Shown: positions 15,172 through 24,885, numbered from the stretch's first letter. The stretch is DNA of 64,000 nt from Bacillus glycinifermentans (GCF_001042475.2 NZ_LECW02000020.1:1-64000); one strand, 5' to 3'. Translations and numbers: made by a program. Notes: generated by a model from the letters alone, not told the origin.

Positions 15172-16815
15172 TTATTTTTGTAAATGAAGCGCTTTTTGAT
15201 CAAGCATAAAACGATAGACAGGCAGCTCTTTTCCTTTTTCAGAGGAGATGTAGCCTGTGCTTACAAAGCTGTCAACCGATTCAGGCTCAAGCGCGATCGA
15301 CAGCAGATTCGTTTGCGGCTGTGCCGTAACATACACTTTTGTTCCTTTCGGAAATTCTTTTTTCACGCGTTTGAGCGCCGTTTCAACTTGAACCACAGGA
15401 CGGCCTTCTGATTCTCCGGCCGTTTCTTTTGAGGTGACCTGATAGGCTTCTGCTGAAAGCTTTTGCTTAAACGGCAATGCCGCGCTTTTTAGGCCTTGGT
15501 CTTTCAGTTTCCTATCGATGTCCCCGTGCCCAGGGAGGACGAGGTAGGCGACCGGCCGCGTTCGCGAAAGGACGGGAACGGCTTGGCTGGAGCTGTAATA
15601 TTGAACCGGAACGTCAATCGTCTGACCTGAGGCGATGTCAGCCATTTTCAGCGTGTCTTTAAATGGTCCGGCAAAACCGCTTTTGATGACCACCTGGTCC
15701 TTGTCATCCGCTTTCGCCCCTTTTTGGATCAGCTTCCATTTCTCTGAGGCGACAAGATGTTTGATTTCCGCCGCATGCTTGACTGTCGTATCAATGATCG
15801 TTTCATGCGTCGTCACTTGGGCGGCGACCCTTCGTTTAAAGTTTTCGCGGCCGATGTCGATTCCCCTGCTCTCGACCAGAAATGAAAGAGCCGGCTGAAG
15901 AGCAAAGGCGTTGCGCCCGATTCTCGCTTCCGGCCCTCCTTCATGGATCTCTATTTTTCCGTCTTTCGTTTTCCCTGTCGTATAATAGAAATCGTTTGAA
16001 AACCCTTTTTCACTGAGCTTTTCTCTGACGCCGGTTACAAAAAGGCTGTCAGATGCGCTTCTGATTCCTTCCGGTATATTTAAATTTTTTCCTGATAAAA
16101 TTAAAAGATCGTGGTATTTTAAGGCACCTTTTTCTCCGATATTCTGAAATTCATTTTGGCCGACGCCGTATTCGTGTGCGTCGATGACGACCTCCGGAGA
16201 ATATTTATTGAATTCTCTATGAAGCGCACGCAGCTCGGGTGACTCAAGCTTCACATGATCCCGGTTTGCGTCGATGCCGCTCGCAAGCCTTCTATTGAAC
16301 TGATACGAACCGTCAGGATTGATTCTCGGAACGATGATCACATTGACTTTTTGAAGCACTTTGTCGCCGTAAGGTCCGGCCAACTTCTCGGCGATGGCCA
16401 AAGCCGATTCGCCTGAGGCCGGTTCATTGCCGTGAATCTGTGCCTCCAGCCATATCGTCGGTTTACTGGATACGGGGAGGATGCGGTCGTCTTTTGTAAA
16501 GTACAGAACCGGAATCGCTCTTTTCTCAATTGAAAAACCGATATTTTTCATTTTGACATTCGGACTCTTTTTTGTCAGTCTAGTGATAAACCTCATCATT
16601 TCTTCCTGTGTCGTGAATGCCTCATCATCCTTTACGAATGCCGGAGTTTGAAACGTTACATCAGGCTCCGGATATAATGAAGACAGTTGTTCTGGCTGAG
16701 TATAAAACTTTCCATAATAAGGGGTGTCAGCAGCATGGACCGCATCGGACAGCATCAGTCCGCCCAACAAAAGAGAAATTCCAAACAAAGCCTGTACCCT
16801 TTTTTGAACGCTCAT
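15172..16815 (-). CDS. Secreted M14 family zinc carboxypeptidase
   Basis: 547 residues. The signal peptide ends near AVHA-AD (about residue 28). The peptidase core has the zinc pair in QIHGNEPASGE, the substrate-binding IDANRD, the third ligand in VIDAHEYG and the catalytic Glu in LVESRGID. About 200 residues follow with beta-rich character and are not recognised. Such exported enzymes trim C-terminal residues from peptides outside the cell. AGGAG lies upstream of the ATG at 16815. I recall no counterpart at this place in B. subtilis, so it is probably a lineage-specific insertion. Confidence 0.85.
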   Translation of the reverse strand: MSVQKRVQALFGISLLLGGLMLSDAVHAADTPYYGKFYTQPEQLSSLYPEPDVTFQTPAFVKDDEAFTTQEEMMRFITRLTKKSPNVKMKNIGFSIEKRAIPVLYFTKDDRILPVSSKPTIWLEAQIHGNEPASGESALAIAEKLAGPYGDKVLQKVNVIIVPRINPDGSYQFNRRLASGIDANRDHVKLESPELRALHREFNKYSPEVVIDAHEYGVGQNEFQNIGEKGALKYHDLLILSGKNLNIPEGIRSASDSLFVTGVREKLSEKGFSNDFYYTTGKTKDGKIEIHEGGPEARIGRNAFALQPALSFLVESRGIDIGRENFKRRVAAQVTTHETIIDTTVKHAAEIKHLVASEKWKLIQKGAKADDKDQVVIKSGFAGPFKDTLKMADIASGQTIDVPVQYYSSSQAVPVLSRTRPVAYLVLPGHGDIDRKLKDQGLKSAALPFKQKLSAEAYQVTSKETAGESEGRPVVQVETALKRVKKEFPKGTKVYVTAQPQTNLLSIALEPESVDSFVSTGYISSEKGKELPVYRFMLDQKALHLQK

Positions 16816-16938
16816 CTTTCCTCAGCTCCTTTCACAGCATATCTGCATTATAAATGAAACACCCGCTCCTTTTGTCAAAAAAGTCGGAAAATGAATCATT
16901 TGGTGCATAAAAACACGTAAGGTTATGGTTATTTTTAC

Positions 16939-17721
16939 TTACCACCCCTGTGAAGCGGGAAGGCTGTCCGCGAGGCTCGACAGCTCTTGCGAAAAGTCCG
17001 CTCCCTTCATCGGCACGCCGTGTCCGGTCAATAATGAGGCAGGCTTCAGCTCAGCCAACTGTCGAATCGACTCCCCCGCTTTTAACCAGTCCATCGTGAA
17101 ATACGCCGGCGGCCCGTTCAACTCTTGTTTTTGAATCGCAACCTCAAAAAGGGATTCCTGCTCAACCGTCGTGACGGCGTCACCAGCAACCAACGTTTTA
17201 TCCGATTCGCGAAAAAGCGAGATATGCCCCGGTGTATGGCCCGGGGTAGCAATCCACCTCCAGTCTTCTAAAAACGGAACTGAGCCATCTTCCTTAAGCG
17301 GCTTTGCCCTTGACGAAACATCGATCGAATGCCGCGGAAACAGCGGGGACAGCTTTGCGACCAGCCCGCTTTTCGCCTCAGGTTTTGCCGGCGGGTAATC
17401 GGCCTTTCCCGTTACATAAGGCATTTCTTCCGGATGGACATAGACGGGAACCTGCCACTTATCCAACAGCTCCTCCAGCGCCCCGACATGATCGAAATGC
17501 CCATGCGTCAAAATGATCGCTTTCAGCTGACGATCGTTTTCAAGCAGCTTCTCCGCCTCTTTGATAATGAAAGATGCCGATTTCGGCATTCCGCAGTCGA
17601 TCAGCACCGCATCACCGGATGGCGCGAGGATAAAAAACACATTGACAATCTGAACCGTTAATCCGTAGACTCCTTTTGCATATTCCTTGCAGACCCCGCT
17701 ATTCACAGAGGTCAGAGGCAT
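16939..17721 (-). CDS. yflN: Metallo-beta-lactamase-fold hydrolase YflN
   Basis: 260 residues. Metal site THGHFDH, then GHTPGH, AGDAV and LTGHG, the standard order of the glyoxalase-II-like branch. The specific substrate is unknown. An ATG-start extension up to 18198 exists but runs antisense across the divergent gene and has no family match. The ATG at 17719-17721 or the GTG five codons earlier is the plausible start; neither has a strong ribosome site. Position matches B. subtilis yflN. Confidence 0.8.
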   Translation of the reverse strand: MPLTSVNSGVCKEYAKGVYGLTVQIVNVFFILAPSGDAVLIDCGMPKSASFIIKEAEKLLENDRQLKAIILTHGHFDHVGALEELLDKWQVPVYVHPEEMPYVTGKADYPPAKPEAKSGLVAKLSPLFPRHSIDVSSRAKPLKEDGSVPFLEDWRWIATPGHTPGHISLFRESDKTLVAGDAVTTVEQESLFEVAIQKQELNGPPAYFTMDWLKAGESIRQLAELKPASLLTGHGVPMKGADFSQELSSLADSLPASQGW

Positions 17722-17886
17722 ATAAGAATCGCTCACTTGTATCACCGTCGCTTTACAAAATTTTTCAGCGTTAGTTTGTGCTTGCTCCAGTGTGTTTATG
17801 AGTATTTTTGCATCGAAGGGGCGGCTTGCCGGCCGGCGGACGGCATGGTACAGTTTTTTAAAAAGAGGTTGGGAGGCGGGAAAAGG

Positions 17887-18666
17887 GTGGAGGATCGCTG
17901 GTTTACCGTAACAAAGCTTGATGAGAAGACATTTGCGATCAGTGAATACGGACATTGGGAAAATGTTCACTCCTATTTGCTGCTCGGAACAAAACAAGCC
18001 GCTTTGATCGACACAGGACTCGGGATTGACAATATCAAAAGAATAACCGACAAGCTGACGAACTTGCCGGTTACCGTGATTACCACCCATGTGCATTGGG
18101 ATCATATCGGGTGCCACGGGGAATATGAGCGGATTTATGTACACGAAGCTGAAAAAGATTGGCTCACCGACGGAATAAAAGGTCTTCCAATCGAACAAAT
18201 AAGAAAAGACGTGTCACACGGTATTACGAAACCCGTCCCTGACACGTTCGATCCTGAAAGCTATACACCGTACACAGGTAAACCGACGGATGTTCTGGCA
18301 GACGGCGACATCATCGAGATCGGTTCAAGGCCGCTTGTCATTTACCATACACCAGGACACTCCCCGGGCCATATCTGCATCTTTGACGCCGCACACGGTT
18401 ATCTGTTCACCGGAGACCTTCTGTATACCGGAGCTCCCATCTATGCTTTTTACCCGACGACAGATCCGGCCCGCTTGGTTGAGTCACTTGAAAAAATTTC
18501 GGCCATCAGGCATGTCAGGAAGGTTTTCGGCGGGCACCATCAGTTGGAGCTGAATCCCGTCATTTTACAGGAAGCCTGGTATGCTGCATTGCACTTAAAG
18601 AAACACGGGCTGATCAAGCATGATACTGGCATTCATCGATTTAAAAACCTGAGTTTTCAGTTTTAA
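17887..18666 (+). CDS. Metallo-beta-lactamase-fold hydrolase
   Basis: 259 residues. Motifs THVHWDH, YHTPGHSPGH, FTGDLLY and GGHH place it in the same superfamily as its divergent neighbour yflN, but the two are not close copies. The start chosen is the GTG at 17887 with GGGAGGCGGG just upstream. The longer frame back to 17737 overlaps yflN's 5' end and its extra residues look non-coding. The spacing of about 165 bases to yflN leaves room for a shared divergent promoter. Substrate unknown. Confidence 0.8.
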   Translation: MEDRWFTVTKLDEKTFAISEYGHWENVHSYLLLGTKQAALIDTGLGIDNIKRITDKLTNLPVTVITTHVHWDHIGCHGEYERIYVHEAEKDWLTDGIKGLPIEQIRKDVSHGITKPVPDTFDPESYTPYTGKPTDVLADGDIIEIGSRPLVIYHTPGHSPGHICIFDAAHGYLFTGDLLYTGAPIYAFYPTTDPARLVESLEKISAIRHVRKVFGGHHQLELNPVILQEAWYAALHLKKHGLIKHDTGIHRFKNLSFQF

Positions 18667-18710
18667 GTAAAAAAGATGATCGCTTGCGGGAAAAATCTTC
18701 CGCGCTTTAT

Positions 18711-19289
18711 TCAAAAATGCAGACCTTTCCTGCGGGAATCTGATCCTTTAGCTCCAAGCATTAAAGATGCCAGACAAAAACCTATTACGCCGCCGGCCGT
18801 ATTTAGAATTAAATCGTCGACATTAAAAGTTCTCGCCATTATTAATCCAGTCACAGATAGCACAAGCTGGAGACTCTCAATCAAAAAGCTGGTCAAAAAA
18901 ACAAACATTGCCGCTTTTTTAAGCGAAGTTTTTCTCCATAGAACGGAGAGATATACACCTAAAGGAATAAGCAATAAAATATTAAAAAATGTAAGCTTGA
19001 CGGAATTCCAAAAAAACCAGTCAAATCCGCTCTGCTGATACATTTGCACCCATTCAGACACAAAATAAAACGGGATGAGCTGAATGTTCATTTGAGCGTA
19101 TGCCGGCTGCGGCGGAATGTTGATCCCGCCTAACGTATAGTGATAAACGAAGCTCAAATAAACAATAAAACTGGCAAACACCATTTTTCTAAAAAAACTT
19201 GTCTTTTTTCGGTTTTTGACAATGTCATACAAAAAGTAGACAATTGCAAACATGAAACCGAGCAGCATTAAATCAACTGACCAGAACAT
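18711..19289 (-). CDS. VanZ-like membrane protein
   Basis: About 192 residues with five or six hydrophobic segments and the VanZ-type signature FVYHYTLGGIN early and NVDDLILNTAGGVIG late. VanZ relatives give modest teicoplanin or glycopeptide tolerance, but most chromosomal copies have no defined role. The ATG at 19287-19289 is favoured over the GTG four codons earlier; GGTGTGG lies upstream. It ends against the oppositely oriented hydrolase gene. Confidence 0.75.
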   Translation of the reverse strand: MFWSVDLMLLGFMFAIVYFLYDIVKNRKKTSFFRKMVFASFIVYLSFVYHYTLGGINIPPQPAYAQMNIQLIPFYFVSEWVQMYQQSGFDWFFWNSVKLTFFNILLLIPLGVYLSVLWRKTSLKKAAMFVFLTSFLIESLQLVLSVTGLIMARTFNVDDLILNTAGGVIGFCLASLMLGAKGSDSRRKGLHF

Positions 19290-19372
19290 TAAAATCCACA
19301 CCCTTATTTTTTGTCACTATACTATCAAGTTTTGTTTATTTTCACCATAGCACATAAACACTACTTACCAAA

Positions 19373-21934
19373 CTATTCTTCCTCAGTTTTTAAAGCATCA
19401 GAAATACTTATTTTTTTCAATACGAAAAATAAGATAGATAGTGAAATCAAGGATAAAGTGCCTGTAAAAGCAACTGAGCAAAAGTAATATTTGAGATAAT
19501 TATAAATATTATGGTTTTCAGGCTTTGAAAATGTAAGAAAAACAATAATTGTTCCGCTTGAAAGAAACGCTAAAATTAAATAGGTAGTCATTTCAATTAT
19601 TAGTTCTTTAAAAACTGCTGTGACACTTTTTCCAAAGGCTCGATTAATTGCAATTTCAGCTTGTCTTTGAATGATTCTAGAATAGATTGTTGCAGCTAAT
19701 GTTAAAACAGAATAAAATGCAGTAACCGTAAATAATATAGTTCCTATTATTGAAAGATAATTTGAAATTGATTCAATCCTCTTATTATCTTCTGTTTCCG
19801 AATAATAAAGACTTCCAGGAATTGAGGCCACCATTTGTTTCGTTTTATTAATAATCCCCTTCTTTTTTTGATTAGAAATAGAATGATCAGTATATATTTT
19901 CAATTCTTTATAGCCATCAAAAACCCAAAATTTTTTAGCTACTTCTTCATAAATTAAAACTGTAATTCCTTCACGCTCTTGAGAAATTTGATTTTTTTGC
20001 ATCATGTAAGGAGACAAGATGATTTGTTCTATCTTAAAATCCCAATTTTCAAAAGCTAGTTTTTTTTCATTAGAGGTAAAAGCAATCCTACCAATTTTCA
20101 CTTCGTCTCCATTTATAATTTTATTATTCATTCCTTTTTGATTTATTTCAGGAAAGAAAATAAAGGCTGACCTGGATTTTTTTAATTTCCCAATGGAACT
20201 TTCTTCGAAATTATACATGTATTTAAGTTGTTTAAGTTCACTGTCATTCACTAATACAATCTCCACATTAGGAATTGGTATAAGATTATTTGGTATTAAA
20301 TTATCAATTGTATCCTCAGATATCTCAACATTTATATTTTCCAGTTTATAGTTACTCAACCAAGATTTAATGTATGGTGAAAGCTGTTGTTTAGTTAAAA
20401 GTAAGGTACTTCCTAGTGAGTTTGGAACTTTATCAATATAAATAATTCCTGGCATGCGTTGAAGATCTTCCACACTTTTATAATCAAAAGAAACAGATTG
20501 ATTGGTTTCTATTGCATAGCCATTTACATGTTCTTCAGCAGTCAATTGCTTAGATGAAAGTATAAAATCCGGTGTTGTTTCTTCGGGTTTATCAATTATT
20601 TCTTCGGAAATTAACTGGGTAAAGAAAAAAATCATGATCGAGAAAGACAGTATCACAATAAATAATATGGAAGATTTCCATCGAAACCCAAGTTGAATCA
20701 CTAAAGACTTCAATTTAAAAGGAAATTTCTCGATAAATTGATAAACACGGTATCCCTTTACTATACGAGGATTCCCTTTTAAATTCGTTTGAATTGTTTC
20801 TTTGCTTATTTTTTCCGTTAAAATTAATGCTGTTATGCATAATGAAAAAAATAATACGATGAGCCAAATCGTGACGAACAGAGTAGATTCCAGCAGAGGT
20901 GAAGAACTATAGCTATCAGTAACATATGTTTGATGATTTAATATCTTTTTCAAGTATGTCCCAACTGGAAAAGATATTAAGAAACTCACTAAAACAATGA
21001 TGGTAATCTGAAAAAAAACAAGAAGCCTTATATGATGTTTTTTTGCTCCATAAGATCTCAGTATCGCAATTTTTTTTCGGTAATTCTTATAGAAAACCTC
21101 AAATATTCGAAAACAGCAGCATAACGAACCGAATATTAGAATAATTGAAAAAAACAAACAGATGTGAAAAATGGTATTATAGTTTTTATATCCTTCATTA
21201 AAAAGATTCTCGTTTTCATATAATTGTTCAACACTTGACAAATGGTTTTCGAAATTTTCATTTATTTCTTGTTCGATCCTATCTACATCTTCATTTTGAA
21301 GAGAAAAAATAAGACTATTTTGTATATCAATATGCTTTTTTGCATTAAGTATTGTCGGACTTACAAAGATATTCGGATATGTATTCTTTCCTTTTTCTAT
21401 ATTTATTGGAGTAGACCAATTAGATGAATAGTTATTCACAACACCTACTACTTGGTAATCTTCCTCAATAGCACCTATTTTTAGTTTAACATTCTCTCCA
21501 ATAACGTCATCTGTTTTAAAAGATTCAGTTAAAAATGATTCAATAGCAATCTCATTTTTGTGTACAGGCATCCTCCCATGTAAAATATGGATATGCCCTA
21601 ATTCTAAAGCATTTTTGTCAAACCATCCAATAGATGCTCCGATTGCAGAATCATTAAAATCTTCCGTATAACCAACTAAAAAAATTCCTCCTCCTTTTTT
21701 TATACTATGTATTCCTTTTAATTCTTTGAACTCCTTTTCATTAAGATTGTTAATTATAGCATGATGTTCACCATATTTTTCATAGGCCTTTTCTTTTGTG
21801 TATTTCAGAATTTCTTCTGTCGCACTGTTCACCATAATAAGAAAGACCATAGATATAAAGATAACAAAAACCATTAAATAAGATATTTTTTTTCTATGGA
21901 ACAATGACTTGAAAGCTAATTTAACCCAAAACAT
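19373..21934 (-). CDS. ABC transporter permease, FtsX/MacB-like, two-module
   Basis: 853 residues. One N-terminal span, a long extracytoplasmic MacB-type periplasmic-core-like region (about 40-250), three spans, then a second copy of the same pattern with spans at about 415-440 and 735-845. This is the eight-to-ten-span build of antibiotic-peptide and lipoprotein exporters such as the BceB/YxdM/YtrF families. The DNA is visibly AT-rich compared with flanking yfl genes, a sign of transfer. It lies 12 bases after its ATPase. Substrate unknown; the exported protein at the head of the operon is the obvious candidate. Confidence 0.8.
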   Translation of the reverse strand: MFWVKLAFKSLFHRKKISYLMVFVIFISMVFLIMVNSATEEILKYTKEKAYEKYGEHHAIINNLNEKEFKELKGIHSIKKGGGIFLVGYTEDFNDSAIGASIGWFDKNALELGHIHILHGRMPVHKNEIAIESFLTESFKTDDVIGENVKLKIGAIEEDYQVVGVVNNYSSNWSTPINIEKGKNTYPNIFVSPTILNAKKHIDIQNSLIFSLQNEDVDRIEQEINENFENHLSSVEQLYENENLFNEGYKNYNTIFHICLFFSIILIFGSLCCCFRIFEVFYKNYRKKIAILRSYGAKKHHIRLLVFFQITIIVLVSFLISFPVGTYLKKILNHQTYVTDSYSSSPLLESTLFVTIWLIVLFFSLCITALILTEKISKETIQTNLKGNPRIVKGYRVYQFIEKFPFKLKSLVIQLGFRWKSSILFIVILSFSIMIFFFTQLISEEIIDKPEETTPDFILSSKQLTAEEHVNGYAIETNQSVSFDYKSVEDLQRMPGIIYIDKVPNSLGSTLLLTKQQLSPYIKSWLSNYKLENINVEISEDTIDNLIPNNLIPIPNVEIVLVNDSELKQLKYMYNFEESSIGKLKKSRSAFIFFPEINQKGMNNKIINGDEVKIGRIAFTSNEKKLAFENWDFKIEQIILSPYMMQKNQISQEREGITVLIYEEVAKKFWVFDGYKELKIYTDHSISNQKKKGIINKTKQMVASIPGSLYYSETEDNKRIESISNYLSIIGTILFTVTAFYSVLTLAATIYSRIIQRQAEIAINRAFGKSVTAVFKELIIEMTTYLILAFLSSGTIIVFLTFSKPENHNIYNYLKYYFCSVAFTGTLSLISLSILFFVLKKISISDALKTEEE

Positions 21935-21946
21935 ATTTCAACACCT

Positions 21947-22630
21947 TTATAAAGTTTTAACTCGTCCATCTTCAATAAAAAAAAGCTGATCTGGCCTTTC
22001 TATCAAGTTTTCTTCGTGTGTAACAATCACTAATGTTTTATCAAATTGTTCACATAGAGAAACTAAAAGTTCAATAACTTTTTTCGCATTTTTTCGATCT
22101 AAATTACCAGTAGGCTCGTCCGCAAAAATGATTTCTGGATCATTGGCCATTGCTCTTGCAATAGCGACTCTTTGTTGCTGACCACCTGATAGTTGGAAAG
22201 GAAAGGATTTTAACTTGTTTCCAATTCCCAAAATATTTGTCAGTTTTTTAATATCCGAAATGTCTTTTTTCTTTTTATTAATCATTAGAGGGAGAATAAT
22301 ATTATCAAACACTGAAATCTCAGGTATTAAATGATAATTTTGAAAAATGAAACCAAAATTATTGCCTCTAATATTAGCTTGTTCAGCATCATTTAATTTA
22401 TAAAAATTTTGCTGTTTAAACCATACATGGCCGTTGGTAGGATCCTCCATGCCACCAAGGAGACTCAGCAAAGTTGTTTTCCCTGATCCGCTTTTTCCCA
22501 ATATTACATTGATTGAACCCTTGCTTATAGAAAGAGTAGTAGGATGCAACGCATAAAATAATGAAGCACCCTCCCCATATGATTTTGTTACTTGATTTGT
22601 CGATATTATAATTCTATTATCTTGTCTCAT
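21947..22630 (-). CDS. ABC transporter ATP-binding protein (MacB/LolD type)
   Basis: About 227 residues. Walker A GKSGSGKTT, Q-loop FIFQNYH, signature LSGGQQQRVAIARA, Walker B IIFADEPTGNLD and switch His in VTHEE are all present, so it should be active. The start is unsure. The ATG at 22628-22630 gives a typical N-terminus but has a weak ribosome site. A GTG at 22658-22660 overlaps the preceding gene, and GGAGGAAGG just after that GTG is oddly placed. Partner of the downstream permease. Confidence 0.82.
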   Translation of the reverse strand: MRQDNRIIISTNQVTKSYGEGASLFYALHPTTLSISKGSINVILGKSGSGKTTLLSLLGGMEDPTNGHVWFKQQNFYKLNDAEQANIRGNNFGFIFQNYHLIPEISVFDNIILPLMINKKKKDISDIKKLTNILGIGNKLKSFPFQLSGGQQQRVAIARAMANDPEIIFADEPTGNLDRKNAKKVIELLVSLCEQFDKTLVIVTHEENLIERPDQLFFIEDGRVKTL

Positions 22631-22637
22631 AATCTTT

Positions 22638-23057
22638 CTATTGTTTAATCCTTCCTCCACCTTTTATATTAATTCCATAATCTGAATATGTATGCTTCGT
22701 AACATTAACTCTGTACGTTCCCGAAGCTACTTTCCCTACATTTTTGCTATAACTTTTTCCTGTGGTTAATCTGCCGGTATTGTAACTAGTAAATATCCCC
22801 TTGCTAATTGTTACAGTATATTTATGGGTTTGTGGTAGAGTTTCACCAGTCTCAGCCTTGATAGTTTTTGCATTAGCAGTTATGGTGGTAGATTTATTGC
22901 TTAGCTTATGCTTATAGGCTCCAGTTACTGCAGTTCGGATATTGAAAGAATACGGTTCATTATAAGCTAAACTCGCCGTACTAAAGCCGAAAATAAAGAC
23001 CAAAGCAATAATAGAGAAAGTGACTAATATTTTCTTTCTCCTTAAAAATTTTTTCAT
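22638..23057 (-). CDS. Small exported basic protein of unknown family
   Basis: 139 residues. A clear signal peptide (MKKFLRRKK, hydrophobic core, cleavage near SLA-Y at about 31) leaves a mature protein of about 108 residues. It has no cysteine, is rich in Thr, Ser, Lys and Gly, and alternates hydrophobic residues as beta-strands do; it ends GGGRIKQ. It is first in an operon with an ABC transporter, an arrangement common for bacteriocins, their immunity exporters, or sensed peptides. I do not recognise the family. Bacteriocin-like function is only a hypothesis. Confidence 0.7.
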   Translation of the reverse strand: MKKFLRRKKILVTFSIIALVFIFGFSTASLAYNEPYSFNIRTAVTGAYKHKLSNKSTTITANAKTIKAETGETLPQTHKYTVTISKGIFTSYNTGRLTTGKSYSKNVGKVASGTYRVNVTKHTYSDYGINIKGGGRIKQ

Positions 23058-23131
23058 AATAATCCCCTCTTCCCATTTTTTAATTTTCTTCTTTTATTGG
23101 CTAACTTAAAAAAACAGATCTGTCATATATT

Positions 23132-23160
23132 AGATTAATATGTAAATCAATATAAGTCAA
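23132..23160 (-). promoter_or_regulatory. Promoter of the exported-protein/ABC operon
   Basis: Minus strand TTGACT (23155-23160), 17-base spacer, TAATCT (23132-23137). A ten-base palindrome ACAGATCTGT (23114-23123) lies just downstream and could be an operator. Confidence 0.55.
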
Positions 23161-23314
23161 TACAAAAATTGGATTTTCATTATCCTTCATTTGTTTCAAA
23201 GAAAAACTCATAAAAAACGGGTTTTATGATAGAGGCCCTAATTCCAAAAGCTCTTAATTTAAATGCGTCTCTAGACCATAAATTGTGTATTTCAAATCAA
23301 CTGTGTCAATATGA

Positions 23315-23347
23315 ACATAAAAAGAAGGACAAGCTCCTGCCCTTCTT
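23315..23347 (-). terminator. Terminator of yflS
   Basis: AAGAAGG and CCTTCTT arms around a loop, followed on the minus strand by TTTTTATG. Confidence 0.65.
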
Positions 23348-23348
23348 T

Positions 23349-24785
23349 TCACCACATCCCCAGCACCTTCCACCACAGACCGCCGACAACGAGCCATACC
23401 ACAAGATGAACAATCGACAGGATGAAGCCGATGAACCACCATTTTCCTTCCGGGATATAGCCGGCGCCGAAAAAAACGGGTGCCGCTCCTGCGCCATAGT
23501 GCGTCGTACAGCCGAACAGGTTGCTGAAAAACGCGAGGGCGAAGGCTGATAAAAGCGGCGGCGCGCCTGCGGCTACGGTCACCGCGAAAAACGCCGAATA
23601 CATCGCGCTGATATGGGCGGTTGCGCTGGCAAAGAAATAGTGCGAATAAAAGTAGACGAGAATTAACACGAGGAAGGCTGTCATCCATGGGAAACCTGAA
23701 ACAAATGACTTCATCATATCGCTGAACCAGCCGACCATTCCGAGCGTATTCAAAAAGGACGCAAGCATGAGGAGAGTCGCAAACCATATAAGCGTATCCC
23801 ATGCGCCCTGCTCCTTTTTAATATCGTCCCATGTCAGCACCTGTGTCAAAAATAAGACCGACAATCCGATCAAAGCCGTCGTCGTGGCGTCTATATTGGC
23901 GCGGCTTCCCAATATCCACAGAAAAAGGACGAGGAAGAAGACGATGACCATGAACAATTCTGCTCTTTTAAAAGGTCCCATTTCCTTCAGCTTGTTTGTC
24001 GCAATGCCTGCTGCGTCCGGCGTCTCTTTAATTTCAGGCGGGTACAATTTATAAATGACAAGCGGCGTAACGATCAGGCTTACGAGTCCCGGAACGATCG
24101 AAGCAAGCGCCCAGCTTGTCCAGGTCATATTTACTCCCGCCACATCATGTGCGAGTTTTGCGATTAATGGATTCGCCGCCATCGCCGTCAAGAACATCGC
24201 AGACGTAATCAGATTTCCTTGAAAGCCGACTTTCAGCAAAAAGGCCCCGATTTTCCGCTCAGTACCGTTGTCCGGGGTTGAACCGAACGTTTCCGACAAA
24301 GAATGGATAATCGGAAAAATGATGCCACCCGCTCTAGCTGTATTGCTGGGGATGGCGGGTGCCAGAATCAAGTCGCTGAAAAGCAGCGAATACGAGAGCC
24401 CGAGCGTTTTTTTGCCGAACACCCTGACAAACATATAGGCGATTCTCGCGCCAAGGCCTGTTTTAATAAAACCGCGGGAAATGAAAAACGCAATAACGAT
24501 CAGCCAAATCGTTTTATTTCCAAATCCGCTCAGCGTCTCTTCAATTGACAGCGTTCCGGTGAGAGCCGTGACCGCCAGGGCGAATATGGCGATCGATCCC
24601 ATCGGCAAAGGCTTGGATATGAAGCCGATAATCGTCGCCACAAATATCGCGAATAAATGCCACGCTTTCGGATGCAGTCCGGCGGGCACCGGTATGAACC
24701 AGATGATAATTCCGGCTGCAATCGTGATGATCAAAGGAATGAAGCGAACTTCCGGTTTCTTTTCCGGATCTTTTTCTTTTGTCAC
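23349..24785 (-). CDS. yflS: SLC13/DASS dicarboxylate transporter YflS (2-oxoglutarate/malate type)
   Basis: 478 residues, 12 or more hydrophobic segments. Signatures APAIPSNTARAGGIIFP and SNLFGCTTHYGAGAAP belong to the 2-oxoglutarate/malate translocator branch. B. subtilis YflS is reported as malate permease induced through MalK/MalR. No malKR pair is visible beside this copy. A second, clearly related permease is encoded at 54073-55521. Single gene with its own terminator. Confidence 0.9.
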   Translation of the reverse strand: MTKEKDPEKKPEVRFIPLIITIAAGIIIWFIPVPAGLHPKAWHLFAIFVATIIGFISKPLPMGSIAIFALAVTALTGTLSIEETLSGFGNKTIWLIVIAFFISRGFIKTGLGARIAYMFVRVFGKKTLGLSYSLLFSDLILAPAIPSNTARAGGIIFPIIHSLSETFGSTPDNGTERKIGAFLLKVGFQGNLITSAMFLTAMAANPLIAKLAHDVAGVNMTWTSWALASIVPGLVSLIVTPLVIYKLYPPEIKETPDAAGIATNKLKEMGPFKRAELFMVIVFFLVLFLWILGSRANIDATTTALIGLSVLFLTQVLTWDDIKKEQGAWDTLIWFATLLMLASFLNTLGMVGWFSDMMKSFVSGFPWMTAFLVLILVYFYSHYFFASATAHISAMYSAFFAVTVAAGAPPLLSAFALAFFSNLFGCTTHYGAGAAPVFFGAGYIPEGKWWFIGFILSIVHLVVWLVVGGLWWKVLGMW

Positions 24786-24846
24786 GACATATTTCCTCCT
24801 AAAGATCTGTAGTACTTTTTACTTTGCCCTTTTCTCACCGGTTCAT

Positions 24847-24880
24847 GAAAAAAAATGAAGCTGCCGACACGGTCGGCAGC
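24847..24880 (-). terminator. Terminator of yflT
   Basis: GCTGCCGAC / GTCGGCAGC stem (24860-24880), then TTCATTTTTTTTC on the minus strand. Confidence 0.85.
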
Positions 24881-24885
24881 CTTTC

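Noticed and set aside
17737-17886. 50-residue N-terminal extension of the plus-strand hydrolase
   Set aside because: It overlaps the start region of yflN, lacks a ribosome site and adds residues unlike the family; the GTG at 17887 has a strong site.
17722-18198. Long N-terminal extension of yflN
   Set aside because: It is antisense to the divergent hydrolase gene and has no family similarity.
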